Positions 31,397-41,091 are shown, counted from the first letter of the stretch. The stretch: 64,000 nt of DNA from Planctomycetota bacterium (GCA_030616775.1 JAUWWQ010000015.1:19445-83444), one strand, 5' to 3'. The notes: generated by a model not told the origin, from the sequence alone. Translations and numbers: made by a program.

Positions 31397-32197
31397 TCAC
31401 AGGTCAAGCGCACCGGTAGTGAGCAGCTCGCCGATCGTTTCGGTAACGACATCCGGCCGCTGTGACGCCGGGATCGTGTCGATCACCGACCGTTCCCGGT
31501 ACTTGCCGGACAAGACGAAGGCCGCTTGCATACCCATCCGCTTCGCACCGGCCAGATCGCTGAGAGGGTCGTCCGACACTACCATGACGGATTCCGGAGG
31601 TAAGGCAAGATCATCCAGCGCCTGTTGGAAGTACGTTGGACTAGGCTTGCCAATCAAGGTGGGTTCAACTTGAGTCGCGTAGTGAATGGCTTCAACAACG
31701 GCGCCGACGCTCGGCGAGCACCGACCTTGGGCATCGACAAACAGGCGGTTGCGGTGAAGGGCGATCAAAGAAGCGCCTTTTCGGCTGACCGCGTCGCACG
31801 CCAGCCTAAGCCGCTCATAGGTCAAGTCCGTATCCAGGCCGACCACCACCGCGTCGACCTCACTGCCATCTACAACGGTAAGGCCTTCGTCGGCAAACAT
31901 CTGTCGGAGAGCTGCGGTGCCCAAGATCAGGCACCTGGTGGCGCCGACGGTTCGCAAGTGGGTGACCGCCGCTCCAATGCAGGTGTGAAGCTCATCGATC
32001 GTGAAATCGAACCCCGCTCGCACAAGCTTATCCAACAGTGACGCTCTGGAATCCGTCGTGTTGTTGGTGATTAAACGAAGCGGTAAGCCGGCTTGGCGAA
32101 GCTGGCGAACAAACTCCGCGGCCCCCTCTATCGGCTGGTAGCGTTTGTCCTTCACCAGTGTGCCTTCTACGTCCAGCAAGAATCCCTTAATCCGCAT
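31397..32197 (-). CDS. HAD-IIA family phosphatase (NagD/LHPP-like)
   Basis: 266 aa. Motif I is LLDVEGTLVKDKRY with the nucleophile Asp9 followed by Glu instead of the usual acid/base Asp (D-x-E instead of D-x-D). Motif II is ITNNTTDSR, the C2-type cap follows (about 80-180), and the late KPSPTYFQQAL and VVSDDPLSDLAGAKRMGMQA hold the Lys and the acidic motif. The family dephosphorylates nucleotides, sugar phosphates or phospho-amino acids; the substrate is not predictable. Start ATG 32197. Confidence 0.88.
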   Translation of the reverse strand: MRIKGFLLDVEGTLVKDKRYQPIEGAAEFVRQLRQAGLPLRLITNNTTDSRASLLDKLVRAGFDFTIDELHTCIGAAVTHLRTVGATRCLILGTAALRQMFADEGLTVVDGSEVDAVVVGLDTDLTYERLRLACDAVSRKGASLIALHRNRLFVDAQGRCSPSVGAVVEAIHYATQVEPTLIGKPSPTYFQQALDDLALPPESVMVVSDDPLSDLAGAKRMGMQAAFVLSGKYRERSVIDTIPASQRPDVVTETIGELLTTGALDL

Positions 32198-32725
32198 GTT
32201 GTTCTCGCTCCTGAAGTCTCAAGAGCATATTGCACCCGTTTTAGTCTGGGGGCAAGCGATACTTACCACAGCGGCTCGATGTACCGATTTCGTCGGGACC
32301 GGGTTGCCGGCAACGCCTTCGAGTCGCGTAAGGCGCCCAGCCGGATGATCGGGACTATCACATCGTCCGTCGCAGGCACCATAACCCTGCGGCTCCTCCT
32401 CATTGCGAAAACCCTTCCGATTTGGCTACCCGACACCGATCGGGCCGCAGTGGTCCCGTAATCATCAGATCGAGCCGGCCCCGGCATCACGTCATCCAAG
32501 GACTTATAAAGAGCGGCGGTCGATGGCCCGATGCCTAGTGGACCGTCTCCCAAATGCCGGTAACTCGTGGACCTTAATCGCTTAGCGGATGAACGCTCAC
32601 TGGGTCCGTAAATCGTATGCTTTGAAGCGGACATCTCCGGTTCGCCAAAGTTAAGCCGATTTGCCTCGCAAACGATAAGGATGACGTACGCCTCTCGTCT
32701 CGTGCTCTGAACAGACGGTGACCGT
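32198..32725. other. 528-bp divergent spacer without a supported gene
   Basis: Lies between the HAD gene (minus) and the histidine kinase (plus). Open frames exist (e.g. 32263-32634 minus) but show no motif or ribosome site. No clear promoter pair was recognised by eye, although the pilus-signalling operon should start here. Confidence 0.45.
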
Positions 32726-34684
32726 ATGCGATCAGGACTGAAGGCATTAAGACGTTTCTTGACTGCGGAGGAGGTGCCGCGCTGGTTCGGCCTGTCAATT
32801 GTCCTGATTTATCTGGTCGGTCTCGGCTCAGTTGCGCACTTCGGGATCGTCCAGGCACGTCGGGAAGGTGCGGTGCACTTCCAGCGAGGCAGCCGCTACA
32901 CCATCAAAGTGCTGGCGGAGCGACTCTCGGTGCTGAGAAGTAGCGGACCGTCTGATCCGAAGTTGATCGGTGCATACCAACGAGCGCTGCGCGAGTTCGC
33001 TGCCAACGTGCCGACGCGATGGCTGCGTGTGGTCGATGAGCAGGGGCGGGTCGTCGCATCAACGGATCCCACCCAGATCGATACGATTAGTGCCGACAAT
33101 CCACCGAGGGCATCGAAGCAAGCGATATGGGAGGTCATACCCGTACGTGCAGCCGGACAGAATGCGCCTGATGTGTTCGTCCGTGCCCGGCTGACCTCAG
33201 ATGACCCCACACTGACGAAATTGGGCGATGATCAGCCGGGTGACGGCGAGGCGGTGCTTTACCTGGAGGCGAGACTGCCGCCCGAGCCTTTGGATGTTTC
33301 GAGTCTAGCCGACCAGGCCCGAACGCTCGCCATCGTGTTGGTGGTATTGGGTGCCCTGTTTGTGGTGTACCGGTGTCTCCGTGAGCAGCTTCGGAGCGTA
33401 TCTCGTATTGCGGACCGCTTGCAGTCGCACCAGGATCGCTTGAAAGAGGACATCGGCTCGCTCCACATTGCGGACACCATCGACAGCGTGACCAAGGCGT
33501 GGAACGATTTGATCGATTGGACCCAGCGACTTCACCAGGCAGTCCAGCGGTCCGAAGCTGACGAGGAGCTGTCACAAGTGCTGCAGCGTTCCGGGGGTGG
33601 GGCCCTCGCCGAAGCGATCAGCGCCATTCCCGTCGGCATCATCTACATCACCGACGAGGTCCGTTTTGAATACCTGAACTCCACCGCGTTGCGCCTGTTC
33701 GGCTGGAATGCCCATGAAGCCAAGCAGACTGCGCTCCCGGAAGCGAAGGCGGTGGGCGTAGGCGCGAAGATCCTCAATGTGTTGCGCGACGCGTTGCAGG
33801 TCGACGGTTCCTTTGAAGGGCGCACGGAGATGTTGGAGACGGACGAGGAGACCGATCATGACCGCAGCACATACCGCTTGCGGGTGATCCCGCTGCAGCG
33901 CGGTCATCACCAAGGTGAATGTGTGGTCGTGATTCGTGACGTTAGCCAGCAGATCCGCGCCGAGCGTGCCCGCGAAGAGTTCATCACCCAGGTGACACAT
34001 GAGCTGCGCACGCCTCTTACCAATATTCGTGCGTACGCGGAGACGCTCTCCAGCGGGATGTTTGATGATCCCAGCGTCATAACCGACTGCTACAACGTCA
34101 TCACCAAGGAGACCCGCCGCCTATCGCGCCTCGTGGAGGATGTTCTGAGTGTTTCTCAGTTGGAGGTCGGGACGATCGACCTCCAGGTCGGTGATGTCGA
34201 CCTAAAGGCACTTCTTAGTGACGGCGTCCGCGATGTTCGGGGTCTGGCCGACGAGAAGAACATCGATATCCAGCTCGTGCTGCCCTCCAAGCTGGAGCCA
34301 ATCGAAGCCGATCGGGACAAGTTGGCTGTAGTGGTCAACAACCTCCTCGGTAACGCGATCAAGTACACACCGCCGAATGGCAACGTGGTGGTCGGCTGTC
34401 AGCTAACCGCCGACGGGGTGACCCTATCCGTAAAAGACAACGGCATCGGCATCGACCCGGTTGATCACGGGCGGGTGTTTGAGAAGTTCCAGCGGGCCCC
34501 GGATCCGGAAGTTCAAAGCCAGGCCGGCAGCGGAATCGGACTGTACACCGCCCGGGAGATCGTGCGCCGCCATCGCGGCGAGATTGAGCTGATTAGTAAA
34601 AAGGCGCAAGGTTCGACTTTCTTGGTACGGCTGCCTCATCAAGAGACGCGGGCCGCCGCGCTGAGCACCACACAGGAGGCTTAA
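32726..34684 (+). CDS. Membrane sensor histidine kinase with PAS domain
   Basis: 652 aa. TM1 at about 20-43 (WFGLSIVLIYLVGLGSVAHF), an extracytoplasmic sensor of about 150 residues, TM2 at about 199-219 (LAIVLVVLGALFVVYR), then a linker and a PAS domain (about 290-400, IPVGIIYITDEVRFEYLNST). HisKA has the phospho-acceptor His425 in THELRTPLTNIRAYAETL. The ATPase has the N box NNLLGNAIKYTPPNG, G1 VKDNGIGID, F box VFEKFQR and G2 GSGIGLYTAREI. All catalytic motifs are present. It heads a run of same-strand genes through the receiver, HD-GYP and pilus genes. Confidence 0.94.
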   Translation: MRSGLKALRRFLTAEEVPRWFGLSIVLIYLVGLGSVAHFGIVQARREGAVHFQRGSRYTIKVLAERLSVLRSSGPSDPKLIGAYQRALREFAANVPTRWLRVVDEQGRVVASTDPTQIDTISADNPPRASKQAIWEVIPVRAAGQNAPDVFVRARLTSDDPTLTKLGDDQPGDGEAVLYLEARLPPEPLDVSSLADQARTLAIVLVVLGALFVVYRCLREQLRSVSRIADRLQSHQDRLKEDIGSLHIADTIDSVTKAWNDLIDWTQRLHQAVQRSEADEELSQVLQRSGGGALAEAISAIPVGIIYITDEVRFEYLNSTALRLFGWNAHEAKQTALPEAKAVGVGAKILNVLRDALQVDGSFEGRTEMLETDEETDHDRSTYRLRVIPLQRGHHQGECVVVIRDVSQQIRAERAREEFITQVTHELRTPLTNIRAYAETLSSGMFDDPSVITDCYNVITKETRRLSRLVEDVLSVSQLEVGTIDLQVGDVDLKALLSDGVRDVRGLADEKNIDIQLVLPSKLEPIEADRDKLAVVVNNLLGNAIKYTPPNGNVVVGCQLTADGVTLSVKDNGIGIDPVDHGRVFEKFQRAPDPEVQSQAGSGIGLYTAREIVRRHRGEIELISKKAQGSTFLVRLPHQETRAAALSTTQEA

Positions 34685-34689
34685 GCGCC

Positions 34690-35067
34690 GTGCCCAGCAT
34701 TCTGATCGCAGAGGACGAAGCCCACATTCTACGTATCCTGTCCATGTGGCTGGGCCGCCACGGGTATGACGTCCTCGAGGCGGTGGACGGGGCCGCTGCC
34801 CTTGAGATCCTCGACCATCACACCGTCGACTTGATCATCTCCGACATGAATATGCCTGTTGTGGACGGGCTCGAACTGATCAAGGCTGTGCGCGAGCAGC
34901 ACGGACTCGACGTTCCATTCTTGCTGCTGACCGCGCGATGTGACCAGGACAAGCTGGCCAAAAGGATGGAGCCGTACTCTGTTCATCTGTATCCAAAGCC
35001 GTTCGTGCCCTCGCGCCTGGTTACCGACATTGATCGCTTACTGGGTAGCGCTGCCACGCAGGGGTGA
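34690..35067 (+). CDS. Single-domain response regulator
   Basis: 125 aa from GTG 34690, 5 bp after the kinase stop. A receiver domain only: acidic pair in ILIAEDEAH, phospho-acceptor Asp52 in LIISDMNMPVVDG, Thr in LLLTAR and Lys103 in YPKPF. It has no output domain, so it acts through a partner, most simply the HD-GYP protein whose start overlaps its stop (GTGA). Confidence 0.93.
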   Translation: MPSILIAEDEAHILRILSMWLGRHGYDVLEAVDGAAALEILDHHTVDLIISDMNMPVVDGLELIKAVREQHGLDVPFLLLTARCDQDKLAKRMEPYSVHLYPKPFVPSRLVTDIDRLLGSAATQG

Positions 35068-36377
35068 ACAACGTGTCTGGGCCCGAGCTGCTTGAGCAAT
35101 TGTCAACGGGATCTTGTGGAAGTGACGACGTGCGCCACCGGTTAAAGACACTGTCCGCCCGCGTAGCCGGCCTCGAGGATGGCAATGCCTTGGAGCCCTT
35201 GGTGTCGGAAGTGTCTGAGGCTGTGGAGCGTATCACCGTCGAAAACGCGGGCATGGCCGAGGAACTCCTGTCTGTCTACGAGCAACTGGGCATCGTCTTT
35301 GAGGTAACGCAAAAGCTTCCCACTTTGCAAAGCGAGTCGGAAGTAATCGATCTGTTCGTGGACAACCTTCGACGCAGCTTCCAGAAGCAAGAGGTCTTCG
35401 TTGTCCAGCCGCGCATGCCGGCCAATAGGTCACGTGAGGGGATGTACGGATCTCCCACCGACTGGTTCGATGGCCTCGTATGTCGCGCGCGCGATTCGAG
35501 AAGCGTCGTGGTGGAATCTCCGCCAGCCGGAGCTGCTCCTACTTGTGTGGCCGAGGTCACGGTCGGGCCGGTGTTCGCGGGCAAGTCTTTCGTATGTGCG
35601 ATCGTCCTGACGCGCGGCTCGGAAGTGGAAAGCTTCCATGCCAGCGACATGCTTCTGCTTGACTCGCTCACCATGTTCTGCGGCGACCTGATCCGAAATC
35701 ATCGGCTCCTCCACGAGCTGCGGGAAATGTCCGTGGCCATGGTGCGGTCACTGGTCAACGCGGTGGACCAGAAGGATCAGTACACCTCCGGCCATACCCT
35801 CAGGGTAGGATATTTTGCGTCGCTTTTGGGTAAAGCCCTGAACCTTACGGAAGAAGAATTGCAGATGCTCCAGTGGGGTGCACTGCTGCATGACGTCGGC
35901 AAGATCGGTATTCGCGATGACGTGCTAAAGAAAAAGGGCGGGCTCACGGAGGACGAATTCAACCATATCAAGGAGCATCCGGTTCGAAGCCATAGAGTAG
36001 TGCAAGAGGTACCGCAACTCGCCGGGGCGCTGGAAGGCGTACTTCACCATCATGAGCGATTCGACGGGGCTGGGTATCCTTCAGGGCTGACTGGGGAGGA
36101 CATTCCCTTGCAGGCCCGGATCATCCAGATAGCGGACGTGTTCGATGCCTTGACGTCCGACCGTGCCTACCGTCCGGCGTACGATTGGGGCATGGCCCTC
36201 GATATTCTAAGGGAAGAGGCGGGCAAGACAGTTGATCCACAATTCCAGAAGATGTTCGACGGGCTGATTCGCGAGCAAATCGAAGACCATCCGGACGGTT
36301 GGAAAAGGACGGTCGAACGAGCCAATCGGTTCACGCAGGATCCCGACGAGCATCGCGATGCACCATGCGGAGGATGA
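35064..36377 (+). CDS. HD-GYP domain protein, probable c-di-GMP phosphodiesterase
   Basis: 437 aa from GTG 35064, overlapping the receiver stop by 4 bp. An N-terminal helical part (1-85), a GAF-like middle (about 85-220), then HD-GYP: GHTLRVGYFASLLGKAL, the HD pair in LLHDVGKIGIRDDVLKKKG, the HHHERFDGAGYPSGL motif with GYP, and ADVFDALTSDRAYRP. Metal and GYP residues are complete, so it should hydrolyse c-di-GMP to GMP. With the receiver gene in front it equals an RpfG-like unit split over two genes. It stands upstream of a pilus ATPase with a c-di-GMP-binding type N-terminus. Confidence 0.93.
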   Translation: MNNVSGPELLEQLSTGSCGSDDVRHRLKTLSARVAGLEDGNALEPLVSEVSEAVERITVENAGMAEELLSVYEQLGIVFEVTQKLPTLQSESEVIDLFVDNLRRSFQKQEVFVVQPRMPANRSREGMYGSPTDWFDGLVCRARDSRSVVVESPPAGAAPTCVAEVTVGPVFAGKSFVCAIVLTRGSEVESFHASDMLLLDSLTMFCGDLIRNHRLLHELREMSVAMVRSLVNAVDQKDQYTSGHTLRVGYFASLLGKALNLTEEELQMLQWGALLHDVGKIGIRDDVLKKKGGLTEDEFNHIKEHPVRSHRVVQEVPQLAGALEGVLHHHERFDGAGYPSGLTGEDIPLQARIIQIADVFDALTSDRAYRPAYDWGMALDILREEAGKTVDPQFQKMFDGLIREQIEDHPDGWKRTVERANRFTQDPDEHRDAPCGG

Positions 36378-36378
36378 C

Positions 36379-37719
36379 GTGACTTTGACACTAATATTAC
36401 CGTGGTTTCCAATCCTTCTAGGCGTGGGCGTCGGCGGACGCCTGCTGGGACGCACCCGTGGGCTTTTTCTGGGCATCTTGTCAGCGCTGTTTTGGGTGGT
36501 CCTGGTGCAGGCATCCGTCGGACCCGCCGTGTGGAAAGATCCGTGGACAGTGGCGACGATCGTAGCGGGCGCGGTGGCCATCGCCGCTATGGGCCGCTGG
36601 TCTGGTGAAAGACCGATTGACCAGCCTTTGCCGACCACATCGGCGGAGCCGCCTACAGACGTCAACATGATCATTCGGTCGGACGAATGCCTGGCCCCTC
36701 TTCAGCAGCTCTCCGCGGCGATGGATCAATTCGACGACTGGCTGGACGAACACCGCGACGACAGCGACCCCTGGCCCAAGTTTAACGAGCTTGTCCGCTC
36801 GGTGATGTACCAGTGCTGCAAGGCAACGCATATTAAGCCCTACCACCTGCGAAGCGAGGGCGAGGAGCTTGTCCCCTTAAACGAACCCGACCCGCTGGTG
36901 GACATTGAACCACTGTCGGCACGCCGGGGGATCGTAGGCCACGTTGTAACGACTGGTCGCTCCTACGTGGCTGGCGATATCACCCAAGGTGAGTTGGTCG
37001 AACAGCTTGCCCGGGAGTCGCAAAACACCATGGCCTGGTGCTTTGCGATCAGGCAGGGCACCAGCCCGCTGGGGGCGGTCGTGGTTGGTCAACTCGGTAT
37101 CGCCCCGGACCGCAATACACCACTGTTGCGCGCCACGGAGCGACTGATCAGTCAGTTCTGGTGCACCCTGTGCGAGGCGATCCGTAGCAGAAGCGCGGTG
37201 CAGGATGATCCGGTGTCGGGGTTGCTCACCCGGCCGGCGTTTTTGCGCCGAGCCAAGGAGTCCCTGCGGGACTCGTATCAGGAGGGGGAACCGGTGGCGG
37301 TCGCAGTGATCGCCCTGGAAGGGCTTCGAGAATTAAGCGACTCGGGCCGGTGGGAAGTCGCCGATGAGGTGGTCCGCGAGGTCAGCAACGTGCTTCGTCG
37401 GAAGATGCGCATGGATGACCGGGTAGGAAGGTTCGACGGGTCCCGGTTTCTTCTGTTGCTGCGGCGTGTGGACTCCGAACTTGCTTCGCTGATTGTGGCG
37501 CAGCTCATGTCGCGACTGACCGGGGTGTGCCGCAACCACGGGCGATGGCACGGGGTGGTGGAGGTGCGGTGCGGAGTGGCCGGAAGCGGAACGGAGAGGC
37601 CCGACTTACGAACCTTGGTGTTTCGGGCGCTGGCCCAGTGCCGGCGGGCCCGCCTCGAGAATACGCCAATCGCCAGTGACCTTGGTCCTATATCTGTGAT
37701 GAACGGAGCGGTTGTGTGA
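36379..37719 (+). CDS. Membrane protein with GAF-like and degenerate GGDEF domains
   Basis: 446 aa from GTG 36379, preceded by GGAGG at 36369 (an ATG at 36358 is the alternative). Two membrane helices (LILPWFPILLGVGVGGRLL and GLFLGILSALFWVVLVQASV), a GAF-like region (about 120-270), and from about 275 a GGDEF fold (DDPVSGLLTRPAFLRRAKES). The metal-binding D-x-D-x-F-K stretch reads VIALEGLREL and the signature GGDEF reads FDGSRF (about 37431-37445). A cyclase with both changes should not make c-di-GMP; it may bind GTP or proteins. It lies 1 bp after the HD-GYP stop and overlaps the STAS start. Confidence 0.85.
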   Translation: MTLTLILPWFPILLGVGVGGRLLGRTRGLFLGILSALFWVVLVQASVGPAVWKDPWTVATIVAGAVAIAAMGRWSGERPIDQPLPTTSAEPPTDVNMIIRSDECLAPLQQLSAAMDQFDDWLDEHRDDSDPWPKFNELVRSVMYQCCKATHIKPYHLRSEGEELVPLNEPDPLVDIEPLSARRGIVGHVVTTGRSYVAGDITQGELVEQLARESQNTMAWCFAIRQGTSPLGAVVVGQLGIAPDRNTPLLRATERLISQFWCTLCEAIRSRSAVQDDPVSGLLTRPAFLRRAKESLRDSYQEGEPVAVAVIALEGLRELSDSGRWEVADEVVREVSNVLRRKMRMDDRVGRFDGSRFLLLLRRVDSELASLIVAQLMSRLTGVCRNHGRWHGVVEVRCGVAGSGTERPDLRTLVFRALAQCRRARLENTPIASDLGPISVMNGAVV

Positions 37720-38051
37720 AGGTCGAGCAGCAACAGGTTGGCACCGTCGATGTAATTGCGCCTGTCGGCGCACTGGTGGATCAGGAAGCGGAGAGCTTTT
37801 CAAAGCTTCTGCTCGAACGAGTCAAGTTGCCTAGCCCGCGCCTGGTCATCTTGATGGAGGGAGTCTCCTATCTGGACAGTGTTGCCGTTGAAGGGTTGCT
37901 GGCGGCTACGGAACAATTGGCGGACCGGGCGACGAGTCTCAAGCTGGCCAGTGTGCCACCACTCTGTCGTGAGATTCTGGAGCTAACCGGCGTCTCGGGG
38001 CGCTTCAGCTTTTTCAAGGATGTCCAAGACGCCGTCAGGAGCTTTCTCTAA
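37716..38051 (+). CDS. STAS-domain protein (anti-sigma-factor antagonist type)
   Basis: 111 aa from GTG 37716, overlapping the previous stop as GTGA. VGTVDVIAPVGALVDQEA and LVILMEGVSYLDSVAVEGLL give the STAS fold, with the Ser of YLDSVAVE at the usual phosphorylated position. Such proteins bind partner-switch kinases. No serine kinase or phosphatase partner is next to it, so it may act with the kinase or the GGDEF-like protein in the same operon. Confidence 0.85.
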   Translation: MKVEQQQVGTVDVIAPVGALVDQEAESFSKLLLERVKLPSPRLVILMEGVSYLDSVAVEGLLAATEQLADRATSLKLASVPPLCREILELTGVSGRFSFFKDVQDAVRSFL

Positions 38052-38083
38052 TTGGGGATTGAAGATTGTCCATTGGGGATTGA
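38051..38083. repeat. Direct repeat ATTGGGGATTGA in the STAS-pilB spacer
   Basis: Two exact 12-bp copies, 38051-38062 and 38072-38083, in the only sizeable spacer between the signalling and the pilus genes. Confidence 0.6.
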
Positions 38084-38116
38084 GAGGTCCTCGATCGACA
38101 ATCGACAAACGAGGTG

Positions 38117-39877
38117 ATGCCGGATTTAACGATCGAGAACGCCGTTCGACTTGGGGACCAGCTGGTTCGAGACGGGCTGATCACCCCGGAGCAGCTTGCC
38201 GAGGCGCTGGCCCGGCAACAGCAGGCTGGTGGGCGGATCGGCGGTGCGCTCGTCGACGTCGGAGCCATATCTTCAGCAACTCTCGTACGGGCACTCTCGA
38301 AGCGTCTCGGCGTTAAAGGGTGCGTGCTGCGTCACGGGCTGATCGATCCGAAGGTGGCTAAGTGCATCCCCAAAGAGGAAGCGGAACGTTTGCATGTACT
38401 TCCACTGTTTCGAGTGGACGATGAGCTGACCGTGGCGATGGTCGAACCGCAGTCCCTGCCGGTTCAGGACCGCCTGCGCAACCTGACGGCTTGCTCCATC
38501 CGCCCCGTGCTGGTGCTCGGGGAGAATCTTCAGGAATACCAGCGCAAGTACCTGGCGGCGGAAGTCAGCGTGGATTCGTTCCTGGCGTCGATCGAGGAGA
38601 GTGACGTTCACATCTTCGAGACGGAGGCGATTGACGAAGGCCCGATGACCGATCTCGACAAGATGGTCGAGGGCAGCCCCATCGTCAACCTGGTCAACCT
38701 CGCCGTGTTAACGGCGTTGCGGGCCGGTGCCAGCGACGTACATATGGAGCCCAGCCGTGACGGCACGCACATTCGCTACCGAATCGACGGGCACCTGCGC
38801 GAGATGCTCAAGCCTCCGAAGGGAATGCATGCGGCCATCGTATCGCGCATCAAGGTCATCGGACACATGGACATCGCCGAGAAACGTCTTCCGCAGGAGG
38901 GGCGGGTCCACATCGTGGCCGACGGCCGCGAGGTCGACCTGCGGGTGTCCACCATGCCGACCGTGCTTGGCGAAAAGGCAGTCCTTCGCATACTTGACAA
39001 GGCCAATCTCAACTTTGAGCTTGAAGCCCTGGGCGTGAGGGCACAGGACCACGTAGCCATCGAATCGATGATCCGCAGTCCCTACGGCCTGATGCTGGTC
39101 ACCGGTCCCACAGGGAGTGGCAAGACGACGACACTCTACTCGGCCCTGGATCTGCTGCGGAACGAGGCCACCAACATTGTGACTATCGAAGACCCCGTCG
39201 AGTACCAGCTTCCGCTGATCAATCAGATTCAGGTCAACGAGCGGACCGGTCTGACGTTTTTGCGTGCCCTGCGCTCCATGCTTCGCCAGGATCCGGACGT
39301 GATTATGGTGGGAGAGATTCGCGACGAGGACGCAGCCCGGGTGGCCATCCAGGCGGCCCTGACGGGTCACCTGGTCCTCTCCACCCTGCACACCAACGAC
39401 TGTCCGGGTGGTGTCATGCGCTTGCTGGACATGGGTATCGAGCCGTATTTGATGTCCTCATCGGTGCTCGGGTTTGTCGCCCAGCGGCTTGCCCGGACCA
39501 TCTGCCAGTCCTGCAAAACGTCGTACTATCCTCCTCCCGACCTGCTCAAGAATGTCGGCTGGGAGCATCGCACAAATGAGCTGTTCCAAAAAGGCGAAGG
39601 ATGCCGCGACTGCAATAACACCGGCTTTCGAGGCCGCATCGGGATCTTCGAGGTCATGCTGCTGGATCCCGAGCTGAAGCGGATGATTCACAAGGGCACC
39701 TCGGAGGCGGAGATCCGCGTCTACCTGGCCCAGACAGGATGGCGCACGTTGCGGGAAAAAGCCCTGGACCTGGTTGATCGCGGCGAGTCGACGCTGGAAG
39801 AGGTGTTGCGCGTCACGCGCTCCGAAGCGCTGGAGGTGGGCGATCCCACCGGTACGGGGGCTGAGCTGCCGCCATGA
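38117..39877 (+). CDS. pilB: Pilus assembly/type II secretion ATPase (PilB/GspE) with MshEN-like domain
   Basis: 586 aa (GTG 38114 is an equal start). The N-terminus fits the MshEN pattern RLGxxLVxxGLI...QLxxAL...Q: RLGDQLVRDGLITPEQL and RIGGALVDVGAIS, a type known to bind c-di-GMP. From about 180 the ATPase: Walker A GPTGSGKTTTLYS, Asp box IVTIEDPVEYQLP, Walker B DVIMVGEIRDEDA, His box GHLVLSTLHTND, and a zinc-type Cys pair set CQSCK and CRDCNNTGFRGR. It powers pilus polymerisation. The stop overlaps the pilC start as ATGA. Confidence 0.94.
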   Translation: MPDLTIENAVRLGDQLVRDGLITPEQLAEALARQQQAGGRIGGALVDVGAISSATLVRALSKRLGVKGCVLRHGLIDPKVAKCIPKEEAERLHVLPLFRVDDELTVAMVEPQSLPVQDRLRNLTACSIRPVLVLGENLQEYQRKYLAAEVSVDSFLASIEESDVHIFETEAIDEGPMTDLDKMVEGSPIVNLVNLAVLTALRAGASDVHMEPSRDGTHIRYRIDGHLREMLKPPKGMHAAIVSRIKVIGHMDIAEKRLPQEGRVHIVADGREVDLRVSTMPTVLGEKAVLRILDKANLNFELEALGVRAQDHVAIESMIRSPYGLMLVTGPTGSGKTTTLYSALDLLRNEATNIVTIEDPVEYQLPLINQIQVNERTGLTFLRALRSMLRQDPDVIMVGEIRDEDAARVAIQAALTGHLVLSTLHTNDCPGGVMRLLDMGIEPYLMSSSVLGFVAQRLARTICQSCKTSYYPPPDLLKNVGWEHRTNELFQKGEGCRDCNNTGFRGRIGIFEVMLLDPELKRMIHKGTSEAEIRVYLAQTGWRTLREKALDLVDRGESTLEEVLRVTRSEALEVGDPTGTGAELPP

Positions 39878-41091
39878 TTCTCACATATGACGCCATTAAC
39901 GCCGACGGACACTCGGTAAATGACACGATCGAGGCACCTGGTCCCAAGGCAGCCGTCCAGGAACTCCGGCGTCGGGGACTTTATGTGACCCGGGTGTCCG
40001 AGAGATCTCATCGTAAGGCCGGCGGGGCGATCCGTTTGGATTCGTCAAGAGCATTGCGACTACCGCTCAAGACGCTGGTGTTGTTCACCCGGCAACTGGC
40101 AATGCTGTTGCGCGCAGGCAGCGGGATCGTACCGGCGATGACGGCCATCAAGCGGCAGATGAAGAAAGCAGGTCAAGCCGCCCTTCTCGGGAAGATCATC
40201 GAGGACCTGGAAGACGGTGCCAGATTGACCGACGCACTACGCAAGCATCCCCGGACGTTCGACCCGGTGTACTGCGCCATAATCTCCGCCGGAGAGGCCA
40301 GCGGAACGCTTACGGAAATGTTCGAGCGTCTGGCTTCGATAGTGGGCAAACGGCGGGCGCTTCGCAACAAGGTCGTCGGGGCCCTGACATACCCTGCCCT
40401 GCTGATTTTCATGTGCGGTAACATACTCCTTGTACTTCTCTTCTTTGTCCTGCCCCGTTTCAACAACATGTTCGTTCAACTCGGCGTGGATACCCCGGCA
40501 ACTACGAAGTTCTTGCTCTCGATCGGCAGCTTTGTGGCTGGTTACTGGCCGGTCGTGTTGGGGGTGTTGATCGCGAGCGGGATGGGTATGGTGGCGATGT
40601 TGACCAGTGCCAATGGCCGACAATGGCTTAGCAACGTACAGATCCGCATTCCGGTAATCGGGCATATACGGTCACGACTCATCCAAGGGCAGGTGTTCCG
40701 TACCATGGGTACGCTGCTGGAAAGCGGCGTGGGTGTGCTCGACACCTTGGAGCTGGTGAGCGAGTCTACGCGAAACAACCGGTTTCAAAAGCTCTTCGGC
40801 GACCTGGAGGACGTGGTAACCTCAGGCGGCAGGCTAAGTAGCGCGTTCGAGGCATCGAGGTTGGTCGAGCCCTCCACTTGCCAGGCAATTCACACGGGGG
40901 AGGACAGCGGCAATCTGGGTGGGGCGCTTACTTACTGCGCTGAAATACTCGACGAAACGAACGCGGAATTGATCAATACGGTGATGCGGTTGATGGAGCC
41001 GGTCATCCTGATCGGCATGGGACTGGTGGTCGGCGGGGTTGCGGTTTCGCTGTTTTTGCCGCTGTTCGACCTGACGGCTGCGATACGTTGA
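39874..41091 (+). CDS. pilC: Inner-membrane platform protein (PilC/GspF)
   Basis: 405 aa. Two GspF domains (FTRQLAMLLRAGSGIVPAM and QGQVFRTMGTLLESGVGVLD), each with the I-x-x-G-E-x-(S/T)-G-x-L motif (IISAGEASGTL, IHTGEDSGNL), and three membrane helices around 170, 215 and 380. It couples the ATPase to the growing pilus. ATG 39874 overlaps the pilB stop by 4 bp. Confidence 0.95.
   Translation: MILTYDAINADGHSVNDTIEAPGPKAAVQELRRRGLYVTRVSERSHRKAGGAIRLDSSRALRLPLKTLVLFTRQLAMLLRAGSGIVPAMTAIKRQMKKAGQAALLGKIIEDLEDGARLTDALRKHPRTFDPVYCAIISAGEASGTLTEMFERLASIVGKRRALRNKVVGALTYPALLIFMCGNILLVLLFFVLPRFNNMFVQLGVDTPATTKFLLSIGSFVAGYWPVVLGVLIASGMGMVAMLTSANGRQWLSNVQIRIPVIGHIRSRLIQGQVFRTMGTLLESGVGVLDTLELVSESTRNNRFQKLFGDLEDVVTSGGRLSSAFEASRLVEPSTCQAIHTGEDSGNLGGALTYCAEILDETNAELINTVMRLMEPVILIGMGLVVGGVAVSLFLPLFDLTAAIR

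Noticed and set aside
32263..32634. 123-codon open frame on the minus strand in the divergent spacer
   Set aside because: No motif, no ribosome site and compositionally odd (Arg/Ser-rich); treated as chance.
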